Source: Candidatus Yanofskybacteria bacterium RIFCSPLOWO2_02_FULL_44_18 (GTDB lineage: Bacteria; Patescibacteriota; Minisyncoccia; 2-02-FULL-40-12; GWA2-44-9). Taken from it: a stretch of DNA of 58,869 bases. The notes below the pieces were generated by a model that worked only from the letters and a program-made list of their open reading frames with translations, did not search any database and was not told the origin of the DNA. The position numbers were made by a program, and so were the translations under genes. Numbering within the stretch: the first letter of the stretch is position 1; every line of letters starts with the position of its first letter. The stretch lies in the NCBI GenBank assembly GCA_001794755.1, contig MGKT01000002.1:63156-122024 (forward strand). Direction: 5' to 3'. Of the stretch, positions 1-7,157 are shown in pieces.

Positions 1-150
1 GCCCTAACTGACACTCGCCTTCGGATGAATCTATCAAAACTGATTCTGTGAGAAGCGGGTTCCCTGCTTCTCACCTTTTTTCTGTTTCGTAGCTATTAGT
101 GCTACGGCCCAGAAAATAGGTTCCTTTAATAAAAAATTGAATCAGTTTTC
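1..150. repeat. Tail of a further array unit cut by the window start
   Basis: This stretch has the features that end other units of the array: a CTATCAAAACTGATTC box near 32, a hairpin GTGAGAAGC/GCTTCTCAC (48-78) and a second hairpin with TTTTTTCTG and CAGAAAA arms (79-117). The same tail follows units U1, U4 and U7. It shows that the array extends upstream of the window. There is no coding signal. Confidence 0.5.
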
Positions 151-385
151 TTGACTGCTGTGCATTGGTACAAGCGGTATAGCCGTTTGCTCTGTGCCGG
201 TCGTTTGAACCGACTTTGAACCAAGGTCGGTGAGACCGCGGTCCTTAGGGATTGCCACCTCTTACGGCCTTCGGGATGGCTACGCCATCTGTCTCGCCGT
301 GAGAGTGTCAATCGTAAAGAACACGACCGGGCTTCGCCCTTTGACATCTCACGGCGAGACACCTCCAGTGTTCAATCAAAACTGA
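151..385 (+). repeat. Structured array unit U1
   Basis: The unit opens with TTGACT (151) and its first domain closes with GCGGTCC (238-244). A two-tier hairpin precedes the close: outer GGTC (199-202)/GACC (234-237) and inner ACCGAC (209-214)/GTCGGT (226-231). A second domain is a long hairpin whose 13-bp stem 291-303/348-360 is perfect and carries a side arm with GGGCTTCGCCC. The unit ends with the CAATCAAAACTGATTC box. Stems are conserved between units while their sequences differ, which suggests selection on structure. The strand is inferred from the order of the elements. Confidence 0.6.
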
Positions 386-484
386 TTCAGATGAGCGAGT
401 TGTTCCAACTCGCTCATCGCTCTTTTTCTGGATCTCAATAATGGGGTGCAGAAAAAGAGTTCTTTCCAAATCGTTCCGGTTTGC

Positions 485-750
485 TTGACCATGTGTGCGA
501 TGGTAATCACCACAGCAGCATGTGCGGATTGCTTGAACTGTTTCTGTTTCAGAAACAGCGAGATCCGTGGTCATTAGTCTCGGCCAAGCCCCGCTCGTTA
601 CGAGTCCGTTACGACCCCGTAACGATGCCGTCACGCCCCTTCGGGGACGGGCTTTGCCCTCGTGACGCCACCGGCTCCGCCTTCGTTACGGGGTCCGGCT
701 CCGCCTCGTAACGGACTCGTGACGACCAGACTTCTATCCAAACCGGACAA
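485..750 (+). repeat. Structured array unit U2
   Basis: TTGACC (485-490) opens the unit and GGTCA (569-573) closes the first domain; the two ends are complementary (TGACC/GGTCA). The inner hairpin is CTGTTTC...GAAACAG near 538-558. The second domain is the longest of the array: stem 596-613/707-724 (18 bp, one G-T pair), then 614-624/684-694 (11 bp), then CGTCACG/CGTGACG, with side arms containing GGCTTTGCCC and GGCTCCGCC. A TCTATCCAAA box follows at about 733. Confidence 0.6.
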
Positions 751-765
751 TTTTCTTTAGTCTGC

Positions 766-1020
766 TTGATCGCACTAACCCATAGTGTGCGTATGGAGCG
801 GTGTGGTTCATCACTGCACGGCCATACGGCTGCCGCAGAACTTCCTCTGTTCCGGAGAAAGCGAGGCAGCGGTCCCAAGAGTGAGCCGGACCCGTTGACC
901 CTTTGGGTCAACTGATTCCAACTGAAATCAACTGAATTCAACCCAAAGTGCGTGTTGAATTTTCGCCTTCGGCCAGTTGATTTACAGTTGAAATCCCAGG
1001 CCTCTATCCAGACTGAACAA
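766..1020 (+). repeat. Structured array unit U3
   Basis: TTGATC (766) opens the unit and GCGGTCC closes the first domain (875). The outer stem of the last arm is CTGCC/GGCAG with a C/T/G-rich inner hairpin. The second domain holds the hairpin GTTGACCC/GGGTCAAC (about 895-912) and then an AT-richer imperfect stem between 916-942 and 953-995. A CTCTATCCAGA box ends it. No open reading frame with coding character is present. Confidence 0.55.
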
Positions 1021-1034
1021 TTTCTTCACTTTGC

Positions 1035-1320
1035 TTGACCGCGCTTGTTCGCAAGTGTTGGTAAACTACCGCACTACGCATAAGCGTTGCCGTTGAGGTT
1101 TCCTTGCATCAAGAAAACCAAGGCAGCGGTCCAGAGCGGATGCCGTACCCCGGGACGGATAATTTCCGAATTTTACGGGCTTTCAGCCCTCTGAAATTCT
1201 GAAATCCCTACGGGAATCGGCGCAGACGCCTTTTCAGAATTTCAGAAAATTCGGAAATTCCAGAGGCATCAATCCAACGTGAAGAAGGCGAGTGTTTCAC
1301 TCGCCACTCTCTTTCCGAGC
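1035..1320 (+). repeat. Structured array unit U4
   Basis: TTGACC (1035-1040) opens the unit and GCGGTCC (1126-1132) closes the first domain; the last arm uses TTGCC/GGCAG outside and GGTTTTCCTT-type pairing inside. In the second domain the 28 nt at 1232-1259 pair perfectly with two 14-nt arms, 1161-1174 and 1191-1204. A tail hairpin GGCGAGTG/CACTCGCC (about 1287-1305) follows, as in U1 and U7. Confidence 0.6.
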
Positions 1321-1372
1321 CTTACATTGTAGGACTTGGAATAAAGGGTTCTTTACATTTTTTTCCGTTTGC

Positions 1373-1700
1373 TTGACCATGCTACGCTTGCTGTGTGCGA
1401 GCGAGCCGGTGTGGTATCTACCATCACCGTTCGGCTGCCGGTACACTTATTCTGATTCAGAATAAGTTAGGCAGTGGTCCATAGCCTGCGCCTAACCACT
1501 CACAGCATTCGCTGTGAGTCCCAGCTCACATCAGCGTGACGTATCCGTCACGTCCCCGTGAGATCCCTTCGGGACCGGGTTTCACCCTTCTCACGGGGAC
1601 CGGCTTCGCCTCGTGACGGATACCGGGCAAAGAACGCCCTCGTCACGCCGACCGGCAAAGAACGCCTTGTGAGCCGTGTAAAGGCTTCTATCCAAACGGA
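1373..1700 (+). repeat. Structured array unit U5
   Basis: This is the clearest unit. TTGACC (1373-1378) and GGTCC (1476-1480) close a first domain with three arms: CGCTTGC/GCGAGCG, CGGTG-TGGTA/TACCA-CACCG, and CTGCC/GGCAG enclosing CTTATTCTG/CAGAATAAG. The layout is cloverleaf-like but the arms are not tRNA arms. The second domain nests GCTCACA/TGTGAGC (1524-1530/1668-1674), GCGTGACG/CGTCACGC, an 11-bp stem 1542-1552/1612-1622 and a 10-bp stem 1553-1562/1590-1599. Confidence 0.65.
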
Positions 1701-1714
1701 AGTATCCATTTTGC

Positions 1715-1955
1715 TTGACAATCGGCGCGGATCGTCGGGTTGTATCTAACCGTCGTTTCGCTCCGGCGAGATCTGTGACCGGTTTTGTTCCAAAATCGGT
1801 AGATCTTGGTCCATAGCAAATGCGAGGACCCGCACTTTGTACGGACGGGTGACATCGAGCGTAACCGTCCAAAAGACGGACCGGGCTTCGCCCTCGGTTA
1901 CGCTCGACCGGTGCTAATGCACCTTGTCACTCCGTTTCGTCTCTATCCAAAATGG
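1715..1955 (+). repeat. Structured array unit U6
   Basis: TTGACA (1715-1720) opens the unit and TGGTCC (1808-1813) closes the first domain. The last arm has outer AGATCT/AGATCT and inner ACCGGTTTTG/CAAAATCGGT pairing. The second domain has a perfect 13-bp stem 1856-1868/1896-1908 with GGGCTTCGCCC in its loop region and an outer GTGAC/GTCAC closure. A TCTCTATCCAAAATGG box follows at about 1941. The MoxR-type gene starts about 110 bp later. Confidence 0.6.
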
Positions 1956-2063
1956 ATACCGGGCAGTGTACCACTGCCCACTCTCGTTCTGGTCCTGACA
2001 ATGGTGTCGGGTTCAGAACACGGAGTGGTTCTTTTCAATATTGTGTATGGAGGCACGCATCGC

Positions 2064-3206
2064 ATGGCCGACTTACTTCTCATTCGCGCCCACAATGGCG
2101 ATGGCCTGACGTGGAAGTTTGTCGACCAGACGATGGTTGGCTACAAGATCGTGCTCGATCAGCCACCGACGATCGCCATCTCCGATGGCGATATCTGGCA
2201 GGTCGAGCTGGTCAATACTTCCAGCGTCAAGGGCAAACGGCAAAAGATTGCCACCGTCCGGCTCGTGGCCAAGGTGCAGCAGCTGAAAGCCTGGGAGAAG
2301 ATAGCTGAACTGCCGGATCATTGGATTGATCCGGTTGATCTGAAGTGTATTCTCACATGGCTGCACAGCGGCACCGACATCATCCTGATCGGACCCAAGG
2401 GCAGCGGCAAGACAAGCCTCGGGTTCGTCATCGCGCGCACCCTCGGCTGGCAGGATCCGTACAAGGTCGACGTCTACACGATCAAGCGGACGACCGACCT
2501 CTTCGGCACCGACGCCGCTCACCAAGGTTCGACGCTGTTCGTCCGGTCGGGACTACTCGATTACATCGAGCGGGCCCAGATCGCGCTCGAGAGCGGCCTG
2601 GATACCCATTTCCTGGTCATCCTCGACGAGATCAACCGCGTCCATGCCAAGGTCAACGAGAGTCTTCACGGACTTTTCGATGACACGCGACAGGTGACGG
2701 TGGTCACGACCGAAGGATCGAAGACGATCAAGCTGCCGCCGAACCTTCACGTTGTCGGGACCATGAACATGGGCGCTGAATATCTCGGCGTTCATGGTCT
2801 GGACGAGGCACTGAAGGATCGGTTTGCGCCGGTGAAAGTCCGGCCGATGCCTGTCGACTACGAAGTGACAAAACTGGTGCGCGAGACGAAAGTCCTCGAA
2901 CAGCAGGCGTTGGCAGTCGTGAAGGTCGCTCAGGCGTTGCGCGAATCAGCGACCGGCGGACAGATCTCGTTCGCGCCCAGTTACCGGGCTTGTCGGAATG
3001 TGGCGCGGCTCCTGAATCACGGCCTGGACCTCAAGACGGCAATCATCAAGGGGTTCCTGGGCTGGTATGAGGGAGAACTCGCGCTCGATCCGCGAGGCGA
3101 GGTGGCGCAACCGAACACTGAAATGGCGAAGGCCTATTCGGCGTTGCGGATGCGCGGCGTGGCTCAGGCCAAAGACCTGATCCAGGTCGCGGCTCGTGAA
3201 ATGTAG
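2064..3206 (+). CDS. MoxR-type AAA+ ATPase
   Basis: This 380-residue ATPase of the MoxR/RavA-like AAA+ class probably remodels or loads a partner that carries a VWA domain. Walker A is GPKGSGKTS (110-118), Walker B LVILDEINR (184-192), sensor 1 GTMNMG (232-237), and an arginine-bearing LKDRF follows. Residues 1-80 form a beta-rich N-terminal region I do not recognise. I chose the ATG at 2064 because GGAGG lies at 2049-2053; upstream in-frame codons run through array unit U6. A VWA protein follows at 3870, separated by array units U7 and U8. MoxR-VWA pairing is a known theme (RavA-ViaA, NorQ-NorD, CbbQ-CbbO). The substrate is unknown. A second, more divergent MoxR gene lies in the DGR locus at 43477. 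Confidence 0.85.
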   Translation: MADLLLIRAHNGDGLTWKFVDQTMVGYKIVLDQPPTIAISDGDIWQVELVNTSSVKGKRQKIATVRLVAKVQQLKAWEKIAELPDHWIDPVDLKCILTWLHSGTDIILIGPKGSGKTSLGFVIARTLGWQDPYKVDVYTIKRTTDLFGTDAAHQGSTLFVRSGLLDYIERAQIALESGLDTHFLVILDEINRVHAKVNESLHGLFDDTRQVTVVTTEGSKTIKLPPNLHVVGTMNMGAEYLGVHGLDEALKDRFAPVKVRPMPVDYEVTKLVRETKVLEQQALAVVKVAQALRESATGGQISFAPSYRACRNVARLLNHGLDLKTAIIKGFLGWYEGELALDPRGEVAQPNTEMAKAYSALRMRGVAQAKDLIQVAAREM

Positions 3207-3215
3207 TGCGTTTGC

Positions 3216-3520
3216 TTGTCAGCCGAGAAGATCTTTGGTTTAAATCGGCTAAATGCGACCAGCGTTCGCTTTACGCGGGGCTTCCGACTATTACCGATCT
3301 GGTAATAGTACGGCCTTGGTCCACAGACCTTGCCAGGGCTCGGCGCGGTAGCCGACAAGTGACACACCGTTACGGACTCCCTCCGGGGAGCTTCGGGGCT
3401 TCGCCCTCCGTAACGGTGCCGGTCCTTACGGACCTTGTCACTTGTATCGCTTCTATCCATACGCATTACTCGGGGACGTGTGATTCATGCGTCCCCACCC
3501 TTTCCAAGTATTTTTTAGAA
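3216..3520 (+). repeat. Structured array unit U7
   Basis: The unit begins ten bases after the MoxR-type stop codon with TTGTCA (3216) and closes its first domain at TGGTCC (3317-3322). The inner arm is ACTATTACC/GGTAATAGT. The second domain is a 10-bp outer stem 3355-3364/3436-3445 plus an 11-bp stem 3366-3376/3407-3417, with GGGGCTTCGCCC in the loop region. A TTCTATCCATA box and the tail hairpin GGGGACG/CGTCCCC (3474-3496) follow. Its position inside the MoxR-VWA interval links the array to this gene pair. Confidence 0.6.
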
Positions 3521-3543
3521 AAATTTTTGGAAAGGGTGTTTCC

Positions 3544-3845
3544 TTGACTGGCTCTGTATCAGAGCGCACAGCTGTGCAGGATCGGTATTCCACCGTTTCA
3601 CGCACTGCGTGGTCGTTTGAACTGATTTTGATTCAAGATCAGTGAGACCGCGGTCCGGAGAGATTGCTTGAAGGGTCTTGCTTACGCAAGGCATGTTCCG
3701 TGCCAGCTCTCGCAAGAGCGAGACCACTACGTTTCCGGCACGGAACCTGCAACAACTTCAGCTGCAACCCTCTCAGTCGAAACCCCCTTGTCCTCTGTAG
3801 CTTTGGCGAAGGAGGGTTGCTCGCTGTTTCAGCGAGCTCACCTTA
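3544..3845 (+). repeat. Structured array unit U8 (last unit)
   Basis: TTGACT (3544-3549) opens the unit and GCGGTCC (3649-3655) closes the first domain. The arms are GCTCTG/CAGAGC, GCACAGCTGTGC, and an outer GGTC/GACC enclosing ACTGAT/ATCAGT. The closing arm resembles that of U1, but its pairs differ by compensated changes. The second domain contains the 10-bp stem 3695-3704/3737-3746 and an AACCCTC/GAGGGTT closure (about 3769-3818). It ends 25 bp before the VWA gene, so it could also act as that gene's leader. Confidence 0.6.
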
Positions 3846-3869
3846 ACAATTTTCTCAACAAGGAGGCCT

Positions 3870-5552
3870 ATGGCCAACGTAATTCCGCTACACAACATGC
3901 GGGAAACAGGCGATGACCTCTTTGAGAGTTCAACGCCTGACGAAGAAGCGGCACGAATCCTGGAACGTGAATTGCCCCACCTCTGCAACGACATGGGTAT
4001 GCTCATCAGTCGGCCGTTCCGGCTTGTCTGGGATCCCAGTGTCCAAACGGCCTCGACCGATTGCATCGCCGAGGTCCGAATTGCACCCCAGCCGTTCCTC
4101 GAAGGACGGCGGGACATCGGCTACGGCACGGCCTATCACGAAACCGGACACATCCGATATTCGGGGTACGGCCAGTGGCTACTCCGACGGGCAGACGAAG
4201 AAGGCGGACAGGTTCTGCGCGATTTGACCAACATCATCCTCGACCGAAAGGACGACATGTTGTTGGCCGATGATGCGCCGGGATTCGCCGAGACGCTGCG
4301 TAAGCGGCTTCTATATATCTGCACCATGGGCCAGCGCAAGCGCTATGCCCGATTCAAAGGCAACATGAGTGAAGAGAACTTCGAAGGATTCTTGCGGCAC
4401 ATTCGGCCGCGTGATCCCTATGAGGATTTCTTCCTCGCCGCCAAGTGGCACCGGACGCCGCGTTTCAAATCGACGGCTCGAGCGATGCGCTATGTTCGGC
4501 AGAATCGACTTCGCAAGGCTTCGCCGCAAGAGCTTCTCTGGATTGCCAAACGGGTCCAGGAAATCTTAGGCGATTTGCCGGAGAAGGAAAAAGAGGACGC
4601 CGAACAGAAATTCACGCGGTTGTACGGCCTCATGGCGGGAATCGAATGCAATGTGCCCGGTCATTCACTGGATCCAAAGCTCGATCGAGCTTTGAAGAAG
4701 GTGATGGCCAGGTACGTGGCTTCGCTCCGGCAAGGCGGCCTACGGCAGCTGTTGAATCAGCTCAAAGCGGTCGGGGTTGTTTGGCCCGGTCCGTTATCCG
4801 TTGGTTTGGAAGATCGTGTTCCGGTCCGAAAAGTTCTCCCGGACGCTGATTGTCGCGGGCTGTATCAGCAATTCCTCGGTCCGCTCCAGCAGTACGTGGA
4901 CGGGCTGAAGAAGCGACTGAAACAACTGGGTAATCCATCAGAGTTCGAGCTGTACGGCCGTGATGAAGGCGATCTCGATCTTTCAGAGAGCGCTCGCATC
5001 GCAACCGGCCTCTCGGGCTACTACATGGAAACCGTGGTCGAGCGGGACATTGATGCCGAAATACATCTGGCAATCGACGCCAGCGGTTCAATGGCCAACA
5101 AGAAGATCGCAATCGCGAAGGGGATTGCAACCGTCTTTTCAGAGGCGATTCTGGCAATCCATCCGGCCTGTGAAGGTCGGATCTGGAGCTTTAACAGCGA
5201 CGAGATCTGTGATTACGGCCCGGTCAGTCAAAGCTCTGCGTTCGTCCGAGCTGAAGGCCACAACGGCAACTCCGATACCCATATGCTCAATGTGGTGGGC
5301 AAGGAGTTGGCTCATTCACGCAAGCGACGAAAAGTTCTGATCGTGCTGTGCGATGACGGTCCGGATGACATCGAAATGGTCAAACGGCTTTCGCGCCAGC
5401 TTGTTGCTCGAGGTATCATCGTGGTCCATCTCTTGGTTGGAGTGCATGGCACGCCGGACATCTATCCGGTGGAGCTCCTCTACACATCGATGCAGGAGTG
5501 CCTTGATGAGTTCGCTGATCTCCTGATGACCATCGTCGGTCATCTTAAGTAG
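3870..5552 (+). CDS. VWA-domain protein with HExxH motif (CobT/NorD-like)
   Basis: This 560-residue protein carries HETGH (90-94) in its N-terminal half, followed by an N-I-I-L-D helix, as in VWA proteins related to CobT and NorD. A C-terminal von Willebrand factor A domain has a complete MIDAS, DASGS, at about residue 403 and a second acidic loop CDDGPDD. No signal peptide or membrane segment is seen, so it is probably cytosolic. The start is fixed by AGGAGG at 3861-3866. It is most likely the partner of the MoxR-type ATPase upstream. Whether HETGH is catalytic or only structural cannot be told. A terminator at 5574 ends the unit. Base composition is GC-richer than the genes after 6 kb. Confidence 0.8.
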   Translation: MANVIPLHNMRETGDDLFESSTPDEEAARILERELPHLCNDMGMLISRPFRLVWDPSVQTASTDCIAEVRIAPQPFLEGRRDIGYGTAYHETGHIRYSGYGQWLLRRADEEGGQVLRDLTNIILDRKDDMLLADDAPGFAETLRKRLLYICTMGQRKRYARFKGNMSEENFEGFLRHIRPRDPYEDFFLAAKWHRTPRFKSTARAMRYVRQNRLRKASPQELLWIAKRVQEILGDLPEKEKEDAEQKFTRLYGLMAGIECNVPGHSLDPKLDRALKKVMARYVASLRQGGLRQLLNQLKAVGVVWPGPLSVGLEDRVPVRKVLPDADCRGLYQQFLGPLQQYVDGLKKRLKQLGNPSEFELYGRDEGDLDLSESARIATGLSGYYMETVVERDIDAEIHLAIDASGSMANKKIAIAKGIATVFSEAILAIHPACEGRIWSFNSDEICDYGPVSQSSAFVRAEGHNGNSDTHMLNVVGKELAHSRKRRKVLIVLCDDGPDDIEMVKRLSRQLVARGIIVVHLLVGVHGTPDIYPVELLYTSMQECLDEFADLLMTIVGHLK

Positions 5553-5573
5553 CAGATAGATTTAGTTCTTTGC

Positions 5574-5612
5574 GAGGGTGCTTGACCAACGCGGTCGGGC
5601 ACCCTCTTTTTT
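5574..5612 (+). terminator. Terminator of the VWA gene
   Basis: Stem GAGGGTGC/GCACCCTC encloses GACC/GGTC and is followed by six T. The 3' part, from TGACCAACG to the T run, recurs identically downstream of the ABC exporter at 14898-14936. Confidence 0.85.
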
Positions 5613-5629
5613 AGTGTCAAAATTGGCTA

Positions 5630-5659
5630 TTGACAGAGGGCCATAGAGTGTGCTATAAT
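5630..5659 (+). promoter_or_regulatory. Consensus sigma70 promoter
   Basis: TTGACA (5630-5635) and TATAAT (5654-5659) are separated by 18 bp. Both boxes are exact consensus, predicting strong transcription of the small gene at 5691. Confidence 0.85.
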
Positions 5660-5690
5660 ATAGATATACTGCATATTCAAGGAGCCGCAG

Positions 5691-5975
5691 ATGATACGAT
5701 TGATGGACGAGAAGCCGGATTCGTTCGGGAGGGTGCGGGTCGAGGTCGTGGCAGATGGCGCCAAGAGGGTGTCGTTCGCCCGGCTGGGCGCGCTCGTCGC
5801 GAATCACGCGACGGGCTTCTACGACCGGGTGCTCATCGGCGCGCCGCGCCTGTGCGAGGTCAAGAGCGGCGACGTCGTGACGCGACGAGAAGTCGCGCAG
5901 ACGTACGTCGTGCCGACGACGATCAGCATCCGGTCATCCGCGAGCAAGGCGCCGGCCATCCGCCGCGCGGCGTAG
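5691..5975 (+). CDS. Small hypothetical protein (94 aa)
   Basis: I do not recognise this protein. It is 94 residues, basic, without signal peptide or membrane segment, and rich in Val, Arg and Ala. AAGGAG lies about 8 bp upstream of the ATG, and the gene has its own consensus promoter and downstream hairpin. It is therefore a well-expressed single-gene unit. GC content is high, like the MoxR/VWA block before it and unlike the genes after it. Confidence 0.6.
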   Translation: MIRLMDEKPDSFGRVRVEVVADGAKRVSFARLGALVANHATGFYDRVLIGAPRLCEVKSGDVVTRREVAQTYVVPTTISIRSSASKAPAIRRAA

Positions 5976-5983
5976 TAGTTTGA

Positions 5984-6006
5984 AACGCCCCGCGTTTGGC
6001 GGGGCC
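5984..6006 (+). terminator. GC-rich hairpin after the 94-aa gene
   Basis: GCCCCGC/GCGGGGC-type hairpin (GCCCCGCGTTTGGCGGGGC) just after the stop codon. There is no T run, so termination is probable but not certain. Confidence 0.45.
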
Positions 6007-6189
6007 CGTAAACCACGGCGTCGGCCATAGCCGCCGCCTTCCTTGGGAAAGGTATTTGTAGATGAAGATATAGACCAGTCGTCGAGCGGGAGTCTCGGCT
6101 CACACGGCTAAGGGTTTGCCGACCCGGGGGATACAGCCTGAACCAACCCCCAAACAAACTCCCTGGAGCGTCACCGACGCTCCTTTTTT
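6007..6189 (+). ncRNA. Possible small structured RNA ending in a terminator
   Basis: This is 180 bp without an ORF. It is purine/GC-mixed with several short pairings and ends in a strong terminator (GGAGCGTC/GACGCTCC plus six T, 6165-6189). A GGATACAGCCTG segment slightly resembles the 3' part of 6S RNA, but I cannot fold the remainder into the 6S, tmRNA, SRP or RNase P shape. The terminator is certain; the RNA gene is a guess. Confidence 0.3.
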
Positions 6190-6254
6190 ATTTGTAATTG
6201 ATTTTATTTTGATGTTTAATGATTCCAATGAGGAGATCCTATGAAAAATCCGGA

Positions 6255-6761
6255 ATGACCGGAAAAATAGTTGAGCAAGAACTGTTCGGGAAAAGTCTGT
6301 ATGAACGTGAAACAAAAGAATTATTTCCCGATTATTCTTACGCTGACAAGTTAAGGTGTCTTGATATTATTAAAAAACACCAACCTTCGAGCCCCACAAA
6401 TCCACAAAGAGAATTTGCCCACCATGTCCGGTCCCGCGTCTGCATTTTATTAGGTGTCGATCAGAAAATTGTCAGGTTTTATACGGCAGTTGACTCGCCC
6501 TTGGATCAATTTCATCAAGTTGATGGCTGGTTTGAGATCAAATTTAGGGGCGTTAATATTTTGGTCACCGTTGATTTAACCTCAAGGCCCGAAAAAGACA
6601 AAACCAGATCGGATATAATTTTTCACGTCCCTATTGAAGGGCTTTCGAGCGCTGTTGACGAAACAGAGTTTTTGAGTTATGCTAATGATATGTCAGAGCA
6701 AGTAGTGCTGGAATTTCAAAGACAGGGAATTCCGTCACGGAAAGGAAGCCATCATGGCTGA
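6255..6761 (+). CDS. Hypothetical protein (168 aa)
   Basis: I do not recognise this protein. It is soluble and mixed alpha/beta. ATG codons at 6219, 6228 and 6255 are in frame. The Shine-Dalgarno GAGGAG (6230-6235) better serves the ATG at 6241, which opens a five-codon reading frame whose TGA overlaps the ATG at 6255. I therefore favour 6255 with translational coupling. The gene overlaps the next one by 8 bp, so the two form an operon. Confidence 0.55.
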   Translation: MTGKIVEQELFGKSLYERETKELFPDYSYADKLRCLDIIKKHQPSSPTNPQREFAHHVRSRVCILLGVDQKIVRFYTAVDSPLDQFHQVDGWFEIKFRGVNILVTVDLTSRPEKDKTRSDIIFHVPIEGLSSAVDETEFLSYANDMSEQVVLEFQRQGIPSRKGSHHG

Positions 6762-7071
6762 CGAAACCAACAACCGAAAGCTTTTCGGAAATATCACAGG
6801 GCCCAAGAAATCGGGCGGCCACACGCCGTCTCATGGAGAGCTTGTCAGACTTCTTAGTGGCCCAGACTCGGAATTTCCATCTGAGGTTGCCAATGTTTAC
6901 TGCGCGGGTTGTGGCGAAATTCAAGGCGTGAACACTGATGGCGCGGCGGAACTTTCAAAAAGGGCCGGCGTGCCGAGGCCAGAGGATTTTCAAAAAAAGT
7001 ACTTCGAAGTTCAGGGCTGCATTTTTTGCAGCGATAACTTCGAGGAAGTGGTGCTTAAACGAGTCATCTGA
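6754..7071 (+). CDS. Small zinc-ribbon-like protein (105 aa)
   Basis: Two cysteine pairs, CAGC near residue 50 and CIFC near residue 89, suggest a zinc ribbon. The protein is soluble, its function is unknown, and it is translationally coupled to the gene before it (8-bp overlap). A terminator with a GGAGCG/CGCTCC stem and six T follows at 7075-7103. Confidence 0.6.
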   Translation: MADETNNRKLFGNITGPKKSGGHTPSHGELVRLLSGPDSEFPSEVANVYCAGCGEIQGVNTDGAAELSKRAGVPRPEDFQKKYFEVQGCIFCSDNFEEVVLKRVI

Positions 7072-7074
7072 CAC

Positions 7075-7103
7075 GGAGCGGTTCAAACAATCGCTCCTTT
7101 TTT
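7075..7103 (+). terminator. Rho-independent terminator
   Basis: GGAGCG (7075-7080) and CGCTCC (7092-7097) followed by six T. Confidence 0.85.
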
Positions 7104-7157
7104 ATTTCTAAAGTCCGTCAAGTTGCTATTTTGTTGAATATTTCAGATAATTAATCC

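Noticed and set aside
151-244. T-box riboswitch because of GGTGAGACCGCGGTCC
   Set aside because: The T-box core is only approximate, most other units lack it, and no aminoacyl-tRNA synthetase or amino-acid gene follows.
609-941. Open frames inside the array (for example 308-634 and 609-941, minus strand)
   Set aside because: Caused by inverted GC-rich repeats; no ribosome-binding site and no protein-like composition.
1806-2063. N-terminal extension of the MoxR-type protein to 1806
   Set aside because: It would translate array unit U6; GGAGG at 2049-2053 clearly serves the ATG at 2064.
151-3549. TTGACC/TTGACA at the start of every array unit read as -35 promoter boxes
   Set aside because: No unit has a credible TATAAT at 16-18 bp; the hexamer instead pairs with the GGTCC/GGTCA at the end of the first domain.
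1-3845. Array read as an integron attC cassette array
   Set aside because: No GTTRRRY/RYYYAAC core pair at unit ends, no cassette ORFs between units and no tyrosine integrase nearby.
1-3845. CRISPR array
   Set aside because: Unit length is ~300 bp with no identical short repeat or uniform spacers, and no cas genes occur in the window.
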